From JBBQTQ01 sp038213135 (GTDB lineage: Bacteria; Actinomycetota; Thermoleophilia; Gaiellales; Gaiellaceae): a stretch of 34,681 bases of DNA. This document shows positions 7,134 through 16,309 of the stretch, in pieces. The notes under the pieces are model-generated. The model worked only from the letters and a program-made list of their open reading frames with translations, did no database searches and was not told the DNA's origin. Numbering within the stretch: position 1 is the first letter of the stretch; every line of letters starts with the position of its first letter. The stretch spans positions 1 to 34,681 of the forward strand of contig JBBQTQ010000021.1 of assembly GCA_038213135.1 (NCBI GenBank), read 5' to 3'. A program made the translations under genes and the position numbers.

Positions 7134-8379
7134 CTCGCTCTCCCGCGGGGTCGAGGAGCTGCCGCCGCCGCCCGGCCCGATCCGGATGTACTTCTGCGGC
7201 CCGACGGTCTACCAGCGGATCCACATCGGCAACGCCAGGCCCTTCGTGCTGTCGCTCTGGTTGCGTCGCTGGCTGGTTGGTCGCGGCTACGACGTGAAGC
7301 TCGCGGAGAACATCACCGACGTCGACGACAAGATCCTCGCCGCGCCCGGCCCGAGCGCCGAGCTCGCGGCCCGTGCCGCGCGGTGGTACATCGAGGACAC
7401 CGACGACCTGGGCCTCGGGCGACCCGATGTCGAGCCGCGCGCGACCGAGACGATTCCGGCGATCGTGTCGTCGATCGAGCACCTGGTCGGTGATCGGCTG
7501 GCCTACGAAGTCGAGGGCGACGTCTACTTCCGGGTAGCTCGAGATCCTCTCTACGGCCGGCTCTCCGGACAGCGGCCCGATCAGGTCGAACAGCAGGAGC
7601 CGAACCCGCGCAAGGAGGACCCGAGGGACTTCGCGCTCTGGAAGTCGACGAAGCCAGGCGAGGACCTCTCCTGGGATTCGCCGTGGGGACGGGGCCGCCC
7701 GGGCTGGCACATCGAGTGCTCGGTGATGGCGCACGAGCAGCTCGGCCCCGAGTTCGAGATCCACGGCGGCGGGATCGACTTGATCTTTCCCCACCACGAG
7801 AACGAGCTTGCGCAGTCACGCGCGCTCGGCGACGATTTTGCCCAGGTCTGGATGCACAACGGGATGCTTCGCCTCGTGGGCGAGAAGATGTCCAAGTCCG
7901 CCGGCAACGTGACGTCGTTGCGAGACGTGCTCGACGAGTGGGGGAGGGAGACGGTGCTGCTCTTCTTCCTGACCGCCCACTGGCGCAGCCCGATCGACTT
8001 CTCCGCAGAGACGCTGGCCGCCGCGCGGGCGCAGGTCGAAGGGTTCCGCAACGTCTTCCGTGGGCCATCCTCCGCCGGAGGCCATTGGGAGGATCTCGAG
8101 GCCGTTCTGGAGGACGACTTCAACACGCCCCAGGCGCTGGCCGTGCTCCACTCGTGGCGGGATCACGATCTGTTGCGGCGTGGCCTCAACCTGTTCGGGC
8201 TCGACTCGCTCGCCGAGTCCGCAAACGCCCCGCCGGAGATCGTCGCCCTCGCCGAAGAGCGGGAGGCGGCGCGCGGCCGCGGCGACTACGACGCCGCCGA
8301 CGACGCTCGACGCAGGCTCGGGGAGCGCGGCTGGGAGATCAGGGACGGCGCCGACGGCTACGATCTTGTACCGCGTTGA
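7120..8379 (+). CDS. cysS: Cysteinyl-tRNA synthetase
   Basis: CysS charges tRNA-Cys. The 419-residue protein has the zinc-ligand CGPTVY (C26), HIGH as HIGNAR near 36, the zinc and substrate motifs GWHIECSVM and GGGIDLIFPHHENE, and KMSKSAGN near 256. It lies at the short end for the family (E. coli about 460), with a trimmed C-terminal anticodon domain. The ATG at 7120 lies inside the end of the gltX-like gene. Its stop overlaps the next start as TTGA. Two synthetases and an rRNA methylase in one run suggest a translation-related operon. Confidence 0.96.
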   Translation: MRLYSSLSRGVEELPPPPGPIRMYFCGPTVYQRIHIGNARPFVLSLWLRRWLVGRGYDVKLAENITDVDDKILAAPGPSAELAARAARWYIEDTDDLGLGRPDVEPRATETIPAIVSSIEHLVGDRLAYEVEGDVYFRVARDPLYGRLSGQRPDQVEQQEPNPRKEDPRDFALWKSTKPGEDLSWDSPWGRGRPGWHIECSVMAHEQLGPEFEIHGGGIDLIFPHHENELAQSRALGDDFAQVWMHNGMLRLVGEKMSKSAGNVTSLRDVLDEWGRETVLLFFLTAHWRSPIDFSAETLAAARAQVEGFRNVFRGPSSAGGHWEDLEAVLEDDFNTPQALAVLHSWRDHDLLRRGLNLFGLDSLAESANAPPEIVALAEEREAARGRGDYDAADDARRRLGERGWEIRDGADGYDLVPR

Positions 8380-9077
8380 CGGCCGAGCTCGTCTACGGGC
8401 GACGGGCGGTGCGCGAGGCTCTCCGCGGGCCTCGCGAAGTTCTCGAGGTGCACGCCACGCAGCGAACACTCGCCTCGGAGCCGTGGCTGCAGGAGCGCAA
8501 GCGCGTCCAGGTCAAAGCCGAGCGCGAGCTCACCGATTTGGCCGGGACGCGCGACCACCAGGGCGTCGTCGCGGCATGTGAGCCCTTTCGCTACGCGGAC
8601 GCCTATGAACTCGCGGCCGTCGAACGACCGCTGCTGGCCTGCCTCGACCAGGTCACCGACCCGCGCAACCTCGGCGCCGTCTGCCGCAGCGCCGAGGGTG
8701 CGGGCGCGACCGGCGTGATCCTGCCCGCGCACAACACCGCGCGAGTGACTCCTGCGGTCTGCCGCGCGTCGGCCGGGGCGGTCGAGCATCTTCCCGTCGC
8801 TGTCGTCCCGAACCTCGCGCGTTGGCTCGGTGATGTGAAGAGTGGCGATCTCTGGGTGTTCGCAGCAGCGGCCGAGGCCCCGCCGATGTGGGAGACCGAT
8901 CTGTCGGGCGGTCTCGCACTCGTCTTCGGCGCCGAGGGCAAGGGTCTGCGGCCGCTCGTACGCCGGAAGTGCGATGCGGCAGTCTCGATCCCGCTGGCCG
9001 GACACGTGGAGTCGCTGAACGTCAGCGTTGCCGCAGCCGTCCTGCTCTACGAGGCAAAGCGGCAGCGCGGTGGCTGA
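8376..9077 (+). CDS. rlmB: TrmH/RlmB-family 2'-O-ribose RNA methyltransferase
   Basis: The 233-residue protein starts with an L30e-like substrate-binding domain (VYGRRAVREAL) and continues into a SpoU/SPOUT knot: DQVTDPRNLGAVCRSAEGAG near residues 90-109, LVFGAEGKGLRPLVRRKCD near 187-205, and IPLAGHVESLNVSVAAAVLLYE at the end. These are SpoU motifs 1 to 3 with the catalytic Arg and the SAM-binding GAEGKG. The most likely target is 23S rRNA G2251 (RlmB), by synteny with cysS in many bacteria, though a tRNA target cannot be excluded. The TTG start at 8376 overlaps the cysS stop by four bases and is the only start that preserves the GRRAV motif. Confidence 0.93.
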   Translation: MTAELVYGRRAVREALRGPREVLEVHATQRTLASEPWLQERKRVQVKAERELTDLAGTRDHQGVVAACEPFRYADAYELAAVERPLLACLDQVTDPRNLGAVCRSAEGAGATGVILPAHNTARVTPAVCRASAGAVEHLPVAVVPNLARWLGDVKSGDLWVFAAAAEAPPMWETDLSGGLALVFGAEGKGLRPLVRRKCDAAVSIPLAGHVESLNVSVAAAVLLYEAKRQRGG

Positions 9078-9504
9078 GTCGACGCTCTACCTCTTCGACG
9101 GTTACAACCTGCTGCACGCCGGCGATTTCGGGAGCCCCGCTGAGTTGGTCGATCGGCTCGCCAGCTTCGTGGCGCTCGCCGGCGCACGTGGAGTGGTTGT
9201 CTTCGATGGCGTGGGCGAGGAGCGTGCGTACGGCCCGCTGGAGGTGCGCTACGCCGATCACGCTGACGCGCTGCTCGAACGGCTCGCGGCTGAGCACCGG
9301 GCTCACGAGCAGGTCTGTCTCGTCTCCTCCGATGTCGCGGTTCGGGGCACGGCCGGCCAGGAGGTTCGCAAGTTGAGCTCGCAAACGTTCCTGCACGACC
9401 TCCCCGAGCAGCCGGCACAGCCGTTCGCGCCGTCACATCTCGCCGATCGTCTGGACGAGTTGACCCGGGCGCGTCTGGAGCGGCTGCGGCGCGCCCAAGA
9501 CTAG
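9070..9504 (+). CDS. NYN-domain (YacP/Rae1-like) ribonuclease
   Basis: The 144-residue protein has the YacP-type NYN fold signatures: LYLFDGYNLLHA at the N-terminus (first catalytic Asp), VVVFDGVGEE near residue 40, VCLVSSDVAVRGTAGQEVRKLSSQ near 80-103 with the SSD acid, and FLHDL. In B. subtilis the relative Rae1 cleaves mRNA on the ribosome. The order cysS, rlmB, yacP is a classic cluster, matching its place here. A longer open frame begins at 9028, but the GTG at 9070 overlaps the rlmB stop by eight bases and begins the conserved domain. Confidence 0.9.
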   Translation: MAESTLYLFDGYNLLHAGDFGSPAELVDRLASFVALAGARGVVVFDGVGEERAYGPLEVRYADHADALLERLAAEHRAHEQVCLVSSDVAVRGTAGQEVRKLSSQTFLHDLPEQPAQPFAPSHLADRLDELTRARLERLRRAQD

Positions 9505-9528
9505 CGAGTTGGAATTTTGCAAGTGCTC

Positions 9529-9557
9529 TTGTAACTTCCAGTCGACCCTGCTATCTT
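9529..9557 (+). promoter_or_regulatory. Sigma-70-type promoter of the sigH-like gene
   Basis: TTGTAA (9529-9534) and TATCTT (9552-9557) are separated by exactly 17 bases, the clearest housekeeping promoter in the window. The start codon is at 9643, leaving a leader of about 80 bases. The leader holds two similar segments, CTCAAGTTGAGCCTGAGAG and TCTCAAGCTGAACTCGAGTG, that could bind a regulator or fold. Confidence 0.65.
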
Positions 9558-9642
9558 TCGGCCTCAAGTTGAGCCTGAGAGTTCCTGTAGAAGTCTCAAG
9601 CTGAACTCGAGTGTCGCTTGTAAACCATTCCCGGGAGACGAC

Positions 9643-10308
9643 ATGTCCGCTCGCACAGCCACGGCAGTTCGCTCGCCGCAGAGGATCCAGCGGGAGCTGG
9701 AGGACCTGCAGTTGGTCGTTCGGGCCCGCAACGGTGACAACGGTGCCCGCGATGCGCTGATCCGCCGCTACACGAGCTTCGTCCGCATGAAGGCAAGCTC
9801 ATACTTCCTCGCCGGCGGCGATTCCGAGGATCTGATCCAGGAGGGCCTGATCGGGCTCTGCAAGGCGGTGCGTGACTTCCGCGCCGACAAGGAGACCTCG
9901 TTCCGCAGCTTCGCCGAGCTTTGCGTGACGCGTCAGATCATCACTGCGATCAAGACGGCCACGCGGTTCAAGCATCAGCCGCTGAATCAGTACGTGTCGT
10001 TCAGTCATACACCGGCCGGACAGGATCCCGACAGCGACTGCACGCTCGGCGACGCGCTCCCGGGCCCTGGTGTGGACGACCCGTCCGTCTGCGTGATCTC
10101 GACGGAGGAGCTGCAAAGCCTCGTGTTCTGCCTCGGCAGCGGGCTCTCGAAGCTCGAGGCCGACGCGCTGCGCTACTACCTCGAGGGCTCGTCGTACGAG
10201 CAGATGGCCGAGGAGCTCGGGTGCGACACGAAGACGATCGACAACGCCCTCCAGCGCGTGAAGCGCAAGATCGTCACGCACCAGCAGTCGCGCGCCGTGC
10301 TCGATTGA
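9643..10308 (+). CDS. sigH: RNA polymerase sigma factor of the SigH (Spo0H) type
   Basis: The 221-residue protein closely resembles B. subtilis SigH. Region 2 holds RYTSFVRMKASSYFLAGGDSEDLIQEG then RDFRADKETSFRSFAELCVTRQIITAIK (residues about 40-105). A short acidic linker follows, then region 4 with LEGSSYEQMAEELGCDTKTIDNALQRVKRKI near 180-210, a helix-turn-helix for the -35 element. The CxxRQIITAIKTATR stretch is characteristic of this family. In Firmicutes SigH runs the transition to sporulation and competence; in this lineage its regulon is unknown to me. The ATG follows CGGGAGACGAC, giving a modest ribosome site. The gene has a long leader and its own strong promoter. Confidence 0.93.
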   Translation: MSARTATAVRSPQRIQRELEDLQLVVRARNGDNGARDALIRRYTSFVRMKASSYFLAGGDSEDLIQEGLIGLCKAVRDFRADKETSFRSFAELCVTRQIITAIKTATRFKHQPLNQYVSFSHTPAGQDPDSDCTLGDALPGPGVDDPSVCVISTEELQSLVFCLGSGLSKLEADALRYYLEGSSYEQMAEELGCDTKTIDNALQRVKRKIVTHQQSRAVLD

Positions 10309-10346
10309 GCGGCTGTTCGCGAAAAGTCACACTTCCGGCTCGATCC

Positions 10347-10380
10347 CGTCACCCACGCGTGACGGTTTCCGCGTTACGCT
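10347..10380 (+). promoter_or_regulatory. Promoter-like motif, copy C (also a possible sigH terminator hairpin)
   Basis: CGTCACCCACGCGT at 10347-10360 is followed by TACGCT at 10375-10380, a start-to-start distance of 28 as in the other three copies. In this copy alone the left part also forms a perfect inverted repeat, CCGTCAC 10346-10352 with GTGACGG 10359-10365, followed by TTT, so it could double as a terminator for the sigma gene. Downstream lie about 90 bases of GC-rich foldable sequence, then tRNA-Thr. Confidence 0.5.
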
Positions 10381-10386
10381 GACTGC

Positions 10387-10440
10387 AGGGGGTAGCTCAG
10401 GGGGGGTCCCCCGGGGGAACTGGTGACGCGTGTACCAGGA
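10387..10440 (+). other. Foldable leader between motif C and tRNA-Thr
   Basis: Beginning with AGGGGG seven bases after the TACGCT box, this stretch contains a G7/C5/G5 run and a hairpin CTGGT ... ACCAG enclosing TGACGCGT (10424-10431). The same TGACGCGT sits in a hairpin downstream of copy B at 23575-23582. No reading frame is convincing. It may be a small RNA, or the leader of a tRNA precursor. Confidence 0.3.
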
Positions 10441-10471
10441 ATCGCGTCGCCCGGCTACGATCGAGCCGCGC

Positions 10472-10544
10472 GCCGGAGTAGCTCAGTTGGTAGAGCAAGC
10501 GCCTTGTAAGCGCTAGGTCGTGGGTTCGAGTCCCGCCTCCGGCT
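10472..10544 (+). tRNA. tRNA-Thr(TGT)
   Basis: A complete cloverleaf is visible: acceptor GCCGGAG/CTCCGGC, D-arm GCTC/GAGC, anticodon stem AGCGC/GCGCT with loop CTTGTAA giving anticodon TGT, T-arm GTGGG/CCCGC with TTCGAGT, and discriminator T at 10544. CCA is not encoded. It reads ACA codons, and by wobble ACG. Confidence 0.95.
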
Positions 10545-10571
10545 CTGCTGTGCTGCTGCCGCTGCTGCCGC

Positions 10572-11828
10572 TCAGATCCGGCGGCCGCCGTCGAAGCCCG
10601 ACGAGTACCACGACTCGTTCAGGCTCGAGATCTTCACGACGTCACCGGTGTGCGGGGCGTGGATGAACTGGCCGCCCCCGATGTAGACGCCGACATGCGA
10701 TTCGCCGTGGAAGAAGACGAGGTCGCCCGGCTGGAGCTGGTCGCGAGACACCGCGCTCCCGAGCGTCCACTGGACGTAGGAGGAGTGGGGCACCGAGACG
10801 CCGATCTGCCCGAAAACGTAGGTGACGAGGCCGGAGCAGTCGAAGCCCGACGGCGAGGAGCCGGCCCACACGTACGGCACGCCGAGATATTTCATCGCGA
10901 TTCCGACCACTTCGGGGTGGCCCCCCGAGGTGGGAACGCTCACCGGAGGCGGCGCCTGCTCGGCGGTCGTCGGCGGCGGCTGGGGCGCGGGGGCTTCGGT
11001 CGTGGCGGGTGCCGGCGCGCTTTGGGTCGATGTCGTCGCCTGCTGGGTGGCGGCTTGCTGCGCGGCCTGTTGCGCCGCGGCCTGAGCTGCGCGCTGCGCC
11101 TCCGCCTGCTTCGCAGCCTCTGCCGCCGCCCGGCGCTCGGCCGCCAGACGCGCGATCGCCTCGCGGCGCAGTCTTGCCTGACGCGCTGCTTCCTCCGCCT
11201 TCAGGCGCACGATCTCGCCCTGGATCGAGGAGAGAAGCTGCTTGCGCTCGGCGAGGCTGCTCTGGATCGAAACCCTCGTGCCGACGAGCCGGCCCACGAG
11301 CTGACGCTGCCGGCTCCGCGCGTGGACGAGAGCGGCGCGGTTCCTGGCTACCTGGGCGCGGTAGCTCTCGACCTGGTGCAGGACGTTGACGTCCTCCGCC
11401 GCGATCCGATGCGCGGCGTCGAGCTCGTCGATCAGCGAGCCGAGATTCCGGGCGCCCAGCACGATCTCGAGGGTCGAGTCGCCACCGCTCGAGGTGTAGA
11501 GGTCGAACACTCGGGCGGCGAGCCGATGCTGGGCCGCGTGCAGCGAGCGCTCTGCCTGTGCGAGCTCACGACTGTTCTGCTTCAGCGCCTCACCGGTCGC
11601 CTGGAGCCGGACGTTGGCCGTGTTGTACTGCTCGACCGTCTTCTCGAGCTGGACGTCGAGCGCCTGCACCCGGGCGAGCACGCCTTGCGCTTCCGCCTGC
11701 TTCTGCGCGATCGCAGGCGGCTCGGCCCCCGCCGCCCCGACGCTCAAGACGCACAGGCCGAGCACGGCAAGGGCTACGGACAGGCGTTTTTGCAGGTACG
11801 ACCGCACAGCAATCAGGTCCTCGGGCAT
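10572..11828 (-). CDS. Secreted NlpC/P60 peptidoglycan endopeptidase with long coiled coil (RipA/CwlO-like)
   Basis: The 418-residue protein begins with a signal peptide (hydrophobic stretch SVALAVLGLCVLSVGAAGA, residues 17-35). A long coiled coil rich in Ala, Gln and Arg spans about 37-255. A Thr/Pro/Ala/Gln linker follows, and a C-terminal NlpC/P60 domain with C331 (FDCSGL), H378 (HVGVYIG) and H390. It should cut peptide stems of peptidoglycan during division or growth; the coiled coil probably autoinhibits it or binds an FtsEX-type partner, as in CwlO and RipC. The ATG at 11828 lies five bases after a TAGGCT box, so it may be leaderless. An in-frame GTG seven codons later is an alternative. 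Confidence 0.92.
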   Translation of the reverse strand: MPEDLIAVRSYLQKRLSVALAVLGLCVLSVGAAGAEPPAIAQKQAEAQGVLARVQALDVQLEKTVEQYNTANVRLQATGEALKQNSRELAQAERSLHAAQHRLAARVFDLYTSSGGDSTLEIVLGARNLGSLIDELDAAHRIAAEDVNVLHQVESYRAQVARNRAALVHARSRQRQLVGRLVGTRVSIQSSLAERKQLLSSIQGEIVRLKAEEAARQARLRREAIARLAAERRAAAEAAKQAEAQRAAQAAAQQAAQQAATQQATTSTQSAPAPATTEAPAPQPPPTTAEQAPPPVSVPTSGGHPEVVGIAMKYLGVPYVWAGSSPSGFDCSGLVTYVFGQIGVSVPHSSYVQWTLGSAVSRDQLQPGDLVFFHGESHVGVYIGGGQFIHAPHTGDVVKISSLNESWYSSGFDGGRRI

Positions 11829-11866
11829 CGAAAAGCCTAACTTCGCCCGCGGCCGGCAACAACCTC

Positions 11867-12853
11867 CTACGTCGCCAGCGCCCGCTCGAGGTCAGCCCAG
11901 AGCAGCTCGGGCTCCTCGAGGCCGACGCTGAGACGCAGCAGTCCCTCGGGCACGCGGTCGCCCTCCCAGCGGTGGCGGCTCTCGATCGTCGAGTCGACCC
12001 CGCCGAGGCTCGTCGCGTTCGCGATCAGTTGCGTGGAGGTCTCCACCCGTCTCGCGTCGGCGACCTCGAACGAGAGAAGACCCCCGAACCCGCCGTCCAT
12101 GTAGCGACCCGCCAGCTCGTCGCCGAGCCCCGGGTAGCGGACCCGATCGACCGCGGGGTGCGCGGCCAGCCGACGTGCCAGCTCGAGCGCAGTCGCCGAT
12201 TGCCGCGAGACCCGAAGCGACAGCGTCTTCAGGCCCCGCAGCAGGAGCCAGGCAGCGTCGGGCGCGGCCACTGCGCCGGTCAGCCCGCGCAGCCGCTTCA
12301 GCGCCGCGTGGTCGTCCGGTGAGCGGCAGACGAGCGCGCCGAGCAAGACGTCGTGGTGGCCGCCGAGGTACTTCGTGGCGCTGTGCAGGACGAAGTCGGC
12401 GCCGTGCTCGAGCGGCCGGAACAGGAGCGGCGTCGAGGCCGTGGCGTCGACGAGGACGCGCGCGGGATGCGCGGACGCGGCGGCCATGTCGGGAAAGGTC
12501 AGGAAGGGGTTCGAGGGCGCTTCGAGCCAGACGAGGTCGACGCCGTCCGGCGGCGGGCCGGTCTGGTCGAACTCCACGTAGCTCAGGCCCCAGCGCCCCA
12601 GCGAGGTGAGCAGCAGGCCGGTGCCGTAGTAACAGCCCTCGGCAAGCGCGACCGTCTGGCCCGGCTCGAGCAGGCCGAGCGCCGCGGCTGTCGAGGCGGC
12701 GGCCCCCGACGCGTAGAGCAGTGCCTTGCCGCCCTCGAGGTCGCCGAGTTCCCGCTCGGCCTCGACCCCGGTCGGATGGTCGTATCGCGAGTAGTAGAAC
12801 GGCCCCGGCTCCCCGTCGACAAAGGGCTGAATCGTCGACCGATCGAGGGTCAC
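11867..12853 (-). CDS. Cys/Met-metabolism PLP-dependent lyase (cystathionine gamma-synthase/lyase-like)
   Basis: This fold-type I PLP enzyme keeps the family motifs: YSRYDHPTGVEAERELGDLEGG near the N-terminus, the ASGAAAS phosphate-binding stretch, WLEAPSNPF near 110, the PLP-binding Asp in VLVDAT, and HSATKYLGGHHD with the Schiff-base lysine near 161. The C-terminus has the TSLGGVDSTIE and RLSVGLEEPEL signatures. At 328 residues it is about 50 shorter than MetB or MetC, mostly at the N-terminus. Which reaction it runs (gamma-synthase, gamma-lyase or beta-lyase) cannot be read from sequence alone. GTG at 12853 is supported by a TAGAGT box exactly six bases upstream. The gene diverges from the acyl-CoA carboxylase region. 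Confidence 0.9.
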   Translation of the reverse strand: MTLDRSTIQPFVDGEPGPFYYSRYDHPTGVEAERELGDLEGGKALLYASGAAASTAAALGLLEPGQTVALAEGCYYGTGLLLTSLGRWGLSYVEFDQTGPPPDGVDLVWLEAPSNPFLTFPDMAAASAHPARVLVDATASTPLLFRPLEHGADFVLHSATKYLGGHHDVLLGALVCRSPDDHAALKRLRGLTGAVAAPDAAWLLLRGLKTLSLRVSRQSATALELARRLAAHPAVDRVRYPGLGDELAGRYMDGGFGGLLSFEVADARRVETSTQLIANATSLGGVDSTIESRHRWEGDRVPEGLLRLSVGLEEPELLWADLERALAT

Positions 12854-12859
12854 CGGCCG

Positions 12860-12865
12860 ACTCTA
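12860..12865 (-). promoter_or_regulatory. -10 box of the PLP lyase gene, leaderless type
   Basis: On the minus strand TAGAGT ends six bases before the GTG start, the same geometry as at radA, lapA and the 23641 aminotransferase gene. Confidence 0.5.
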
Positions 12866-12882
12866 CTCGTCTACGCTCCCCT

Positions 12883-13053
12883 GATGACTGCGACCCCCTA
12901 CCGCCCGTCTCGCGCACTCCGGGTCGCTGCAAACCGGCGTCTCGCGGCGTCCTCAGTCGCGTCCGTAGCCTCCGGCTACGAACGCTCCCTGCGTCCTTGC
13001 GAGACTTGGTTTTCGCGGCCAGAGAGCACGAGCCAGCCGGCAGGTGATCGCTA

Positions 13054-13054
<1 letters not shown>
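12883..13054 (+). CDS. Small upstream ORF (56 aa) coupled to the carboxylase beta gene
   Basis: An ATG at 12883 lies five bases after a TACGCT box (12872-12877) and opens a 56-codon frame. Its TAA overlaps the ATG of the next gene (TAATG), ideal for translational coupling. The frame runs straight through the palindromic element at 12931-13012, so much of the peptide is simply that element translated. The product is Arg/Ser/Ala-rich with one Cys-Glu-Thr-Trp stretch and has no recognisable domain. In DNA this GC-rich an open frame of this size can arise by chance, so it may be a regulatory leader, a real peptide or nothing. Confidence 0.35.
12931..13012 (+). repeat. Imperfect palindromic element (about 80 bp)
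   Basis: Nested inverted repeats share one centre. AAACC 12931-12935 pairs with GGTTT 13008-13012, GTCTCGC 12939-12945 with GCGAGAC 12999-13005, and CGTAGCC 12964-12970 with GGCTACG 12974-12980 around a TCC loop. GCGT before the inner stem and ACGC after it extend the fold. It lies in the 200-base divergent region between the PLP lyase and the carboxylase beta gene. It resembles an interspersed palindromic repeat, or a leader stem-loop of the acc transcript. Confidence 0.55.
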
Positions 13055-14619
<1,565 letters not shown>

Positions 14620-14626
14620 CGGTCGC

Positions 14627-15037
14627 TCAGCTAGAAGGCGACTCGCCGAACACGCCTTCGACGACTGCGTCGCGCGCGTCGATCTCGGCGTCCGTGAGCT
14701 CCTGGCCGCTGAAGCCGCTGGTGCACGCCTGCAGCCAGTCGGCGAGCTCGGTCTCGATGCGCTTGCGTAGAGCCTTGCTGTCGGTCTCCGGGAGCGCCGC
14801 CTGGTCGATCTCGATCCGGACCTGGTGCAGCCGGACTGCCGATTGCTTGCTGAACTCGTGGCGGTCCTCGGCGGTGATCGAGACGCGTTCGACCAGCCTG
14901 AGCAGCACTCGGGCGAGCCGCTCGAGCTCCATGCTGGACACGTCACGTCCGGCGAAGACGCCGAAGTTGACGGCGAACGACAGCGCGACGTCGGGTCGTG
15001 TCTCCAACGTGATCACCGCCTCCGGCTCGACGCTCAC
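14627..15037 (-). CDS. Hypothetical protein, 136 aa
   Basis: I do not recognise this family. The product is soluble, acidic and alternates strand-like N-terminal segments (PEAVITLETRPDVALSFAVNFGVF) with helical C-terminal segments rich in Glu, Leu and Arg. There is no signal peptide, Cys pair or obvious catalytic motif. The SFAVNFGVF/LLRLVERVSITAEDRHEFSKQ pattern could suit a small binding or adaptor protein. GTG at 15037 is the longest plausible start. Its stop lies seven bases beyond the convergent carboxylase beta stop, and it follows the NlpC/P60 gene on the same strand after 24 bases. Codon use and composition match its neighbours. Confidence 0.7.
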   Translation of the reverse strand: MSVEPEAVITLETRPDVALSFAVNFGVFAGRDVSSMELERLARVLLRLVERVSITAEDRHEFSKQSAVRLHQVRIEIDQAALPETDSKALRKRIETELADWLQACTSGFSGQELTDAEIDARDAVVEGVFGESPSS

Positions 15038-15061
15038 CCGGCGATTCTGCCGGAATCGCGT

Positions 15062-16081
15062 CTACGGAACGAGGCCAGCCTCCGCCAGAGGCCGCCGGCC
15101 CCAGGCGAAGCGCTGCTTGTACGTGCCCACGAGCGGTGCGATCGAGACGCCCTGGCCCGACGAGTGGATGAACCAGCCGCCGCCCAGGTAGATGCCCATG
15201 TGGTCGACTTCGGACTTCTTCGAGCGCGGCCCGTGGTCGCCGAAGAAGACGACGTCGGCGGGCTGGAGCGCGGCGTAGGAGATTCGCTCGCGGCGCGGCA
15301 CCTCCGTGCTCATGTCGTAGGTCGTACGGCCCTGGAGGGTGCTGGCGAGCGCGTCGCCGCCGGGGTAGGGCGAGAGCTTGTAGATGCGCCAGGCGAAGCC
15401 GGAGCAGTCGAAGCCACCAGGGAGCTTGAATCCGAAGGGCGCCTGCGTCGTCTCGCTGCTGCCGCCCCAGATGTACGGGTAGCCGATCAGGTCGACGGCC
15501 GCCTGCAGGATCGTCCCCTGCCAGCCGGTGACCGAGGGAGGTGCGAAGCCGGCGGCGAGCTCACGCACCCATGGGACCTCCCAGCCCTGGTAGCTGAGGA
15601 TCTTGGCGGCCGAGTAGGCGGCCTCGGCGCGTGTCGCCGGGTCGCTCGGGGCGAGCTCCAGCGAGTCCTGCGCGGCGGGGTGATCGACTCGTAGTCCGAG
15701 CAGTCGGGCGACTGCCTCGGTGCCGAAGCGCGGCGGGACGTTCAAGCCTGAGGCGCGAGCGCCGTCTGCGAAGGCCTTCGCGGAGTCCGCGAGACCGAGC
15801 GCACGCACCAGCTGCATATCGAGGCCGGCGACCGTGACGAGGGTGGACGGGCTCGCCGCGGGAGCGGCGGTGCGCTTGGTCAACCCTGCGACGAGGTCGG
15901 CCAGGTCACCTGCCGTCAACGAGTCGTCGGGGCGGAAGCTTGCCGGATCGCCTCCCATCAAGCCGTGCGCGGTGACGACCTGGATCTGTGGCTGAGCCCA
16001 GGAGGCAGACGCTTTCGCGGTCGCTACGCCGGGCGCTGCGAAGAGCGCCGCTGCGATTGCGGCCACGGCGAGACGACCCAT
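15062..16081 (-). CDS. Secreted NlpC/P60 hydrolase with SLH-like N-terminal region
   Basis: The 339-residue protein has a short signal peptide (residues 1-25, AVAAIAAALFAAPGVATA). Two S-layer-homology-like stretches follow (VVTAHGLMGGDPASFRPDDSLT and a second, weaker one near 120-165), which may anchor it to wall polymers. The C-terminal NlpC/P60 domain has C226 (FDCSGF), H294 (DHMGIYLG) and H306 (FIHSSGQG). The region between Cys and first His is about 20 residues longer than in the 10572 protein. It probably cleaves peptidoglycan peptides at the cell surface. The ATG at 16081 begins directly with the signal peptide. Confidence 0.9.
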   Translation of the reverse strand: MGRLAVAAIAAALFAAPGVATAKASASWAQPQIQVVTAHGLMGGDPASFRPDDSLTAGDLADLVAGLTKRTAAPAASPSTLVTVAGLDMQLVRALGLADSAKAFADGARASGLNVPPRFGTEAVARLLGLRVDHPAAQDSLELAPSDPATRAEAAYSAAKILSYQGWEVPWVRELAAGFAPPSVTGWQGTILQAAVDLIGYPYIWGGSSETTQAPFGFKLPGGFDCSGFAWRIYKLSPYPGGDALASTLQGRTTYDMSTEVPRRERISYAALQPADVVFFGDHGPRSKKSEVDHMGIYLGGGWFIHSSGQGVSIAPLVGTYKQRFAWGRRPLAEAGLVP

Positions 16082-16117
16082 CCAGCAAGGTCATCGTCCT
16101 CGGCGCGGGCGGTCCAT

Positions 16118-16123
16118 TACCTT
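16118..16123 (+). promoter_or_regulatory. -10-like box of the small 16130 gene
   Basis: TACCTT lies exactly six bases before the GTG at 16130, the same leaderless geometry seen at four other genes in this window. Confidence 0.35.
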
Positions 16124-16129
16124 GAAGGG

Positions 16130-16309
16130 GTGATCTTCGATGTCCGACCCGAGCCCTCCGACGAAGAGCGCGCGGCGATCGCTCGAGCGCTCGAGCGCAT
16201 GCTCGCCGCGAACGAGCAGCCGTCCCCCTGGTGGGAAGCCGGGCTGGGACTACGCGACGGCGCGGCCGCGGAGCAGGCTTGGGGCGATGCGCGCGTAGTC
16301 GATCCCTGA
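16130..16309 (+). CDS. Small protein, possible acyl-CoA carboxylase epsilon subunit (AccE-like)
   Basis: The 59-residue product reads like a helical small subunit: FDVRPEPSDEERAAIARAL near the start, and a tryptophan-containing PSPWWEAGL near residue 35. Actinobacterial AccE proteins are about this size, with a [V/E]xxGxPTxEELAAL-type helix and a Trp-containing tail, and are encoded beside carboxylase genes. Position between the beta (13054) and alpha (16807) genes supports the idea, but the sequence match is weak and from memory. It may simply be an unrelated hypothetical. The last 60 bases overlap the 3' end of pgsA on the other strand. The GTG start is supported by the spacing from TACCTT. 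Confidence 0.45.
   Translation: MIFDVRPEPSDEERAAIARALERMLAANEQPSPWWEAGLGLRDGAAAEQAWGDARVVDP

Noticed and set aside
7683..8375. N-terminal extension of the rlmB frame
   Set aside because: The residues are a frame-shifted shadow of cysS; the TTG at 8376 with TTGA overlap begins the real domain.
10391..10412. GGTAGCTCAGG as the start of a second tRNA
   Set aside because: It resembles a tRNA D-arm, but no anticodon arm, T-arm or matching acceptor stem follows. It is probably coincidence or a decayed copy.
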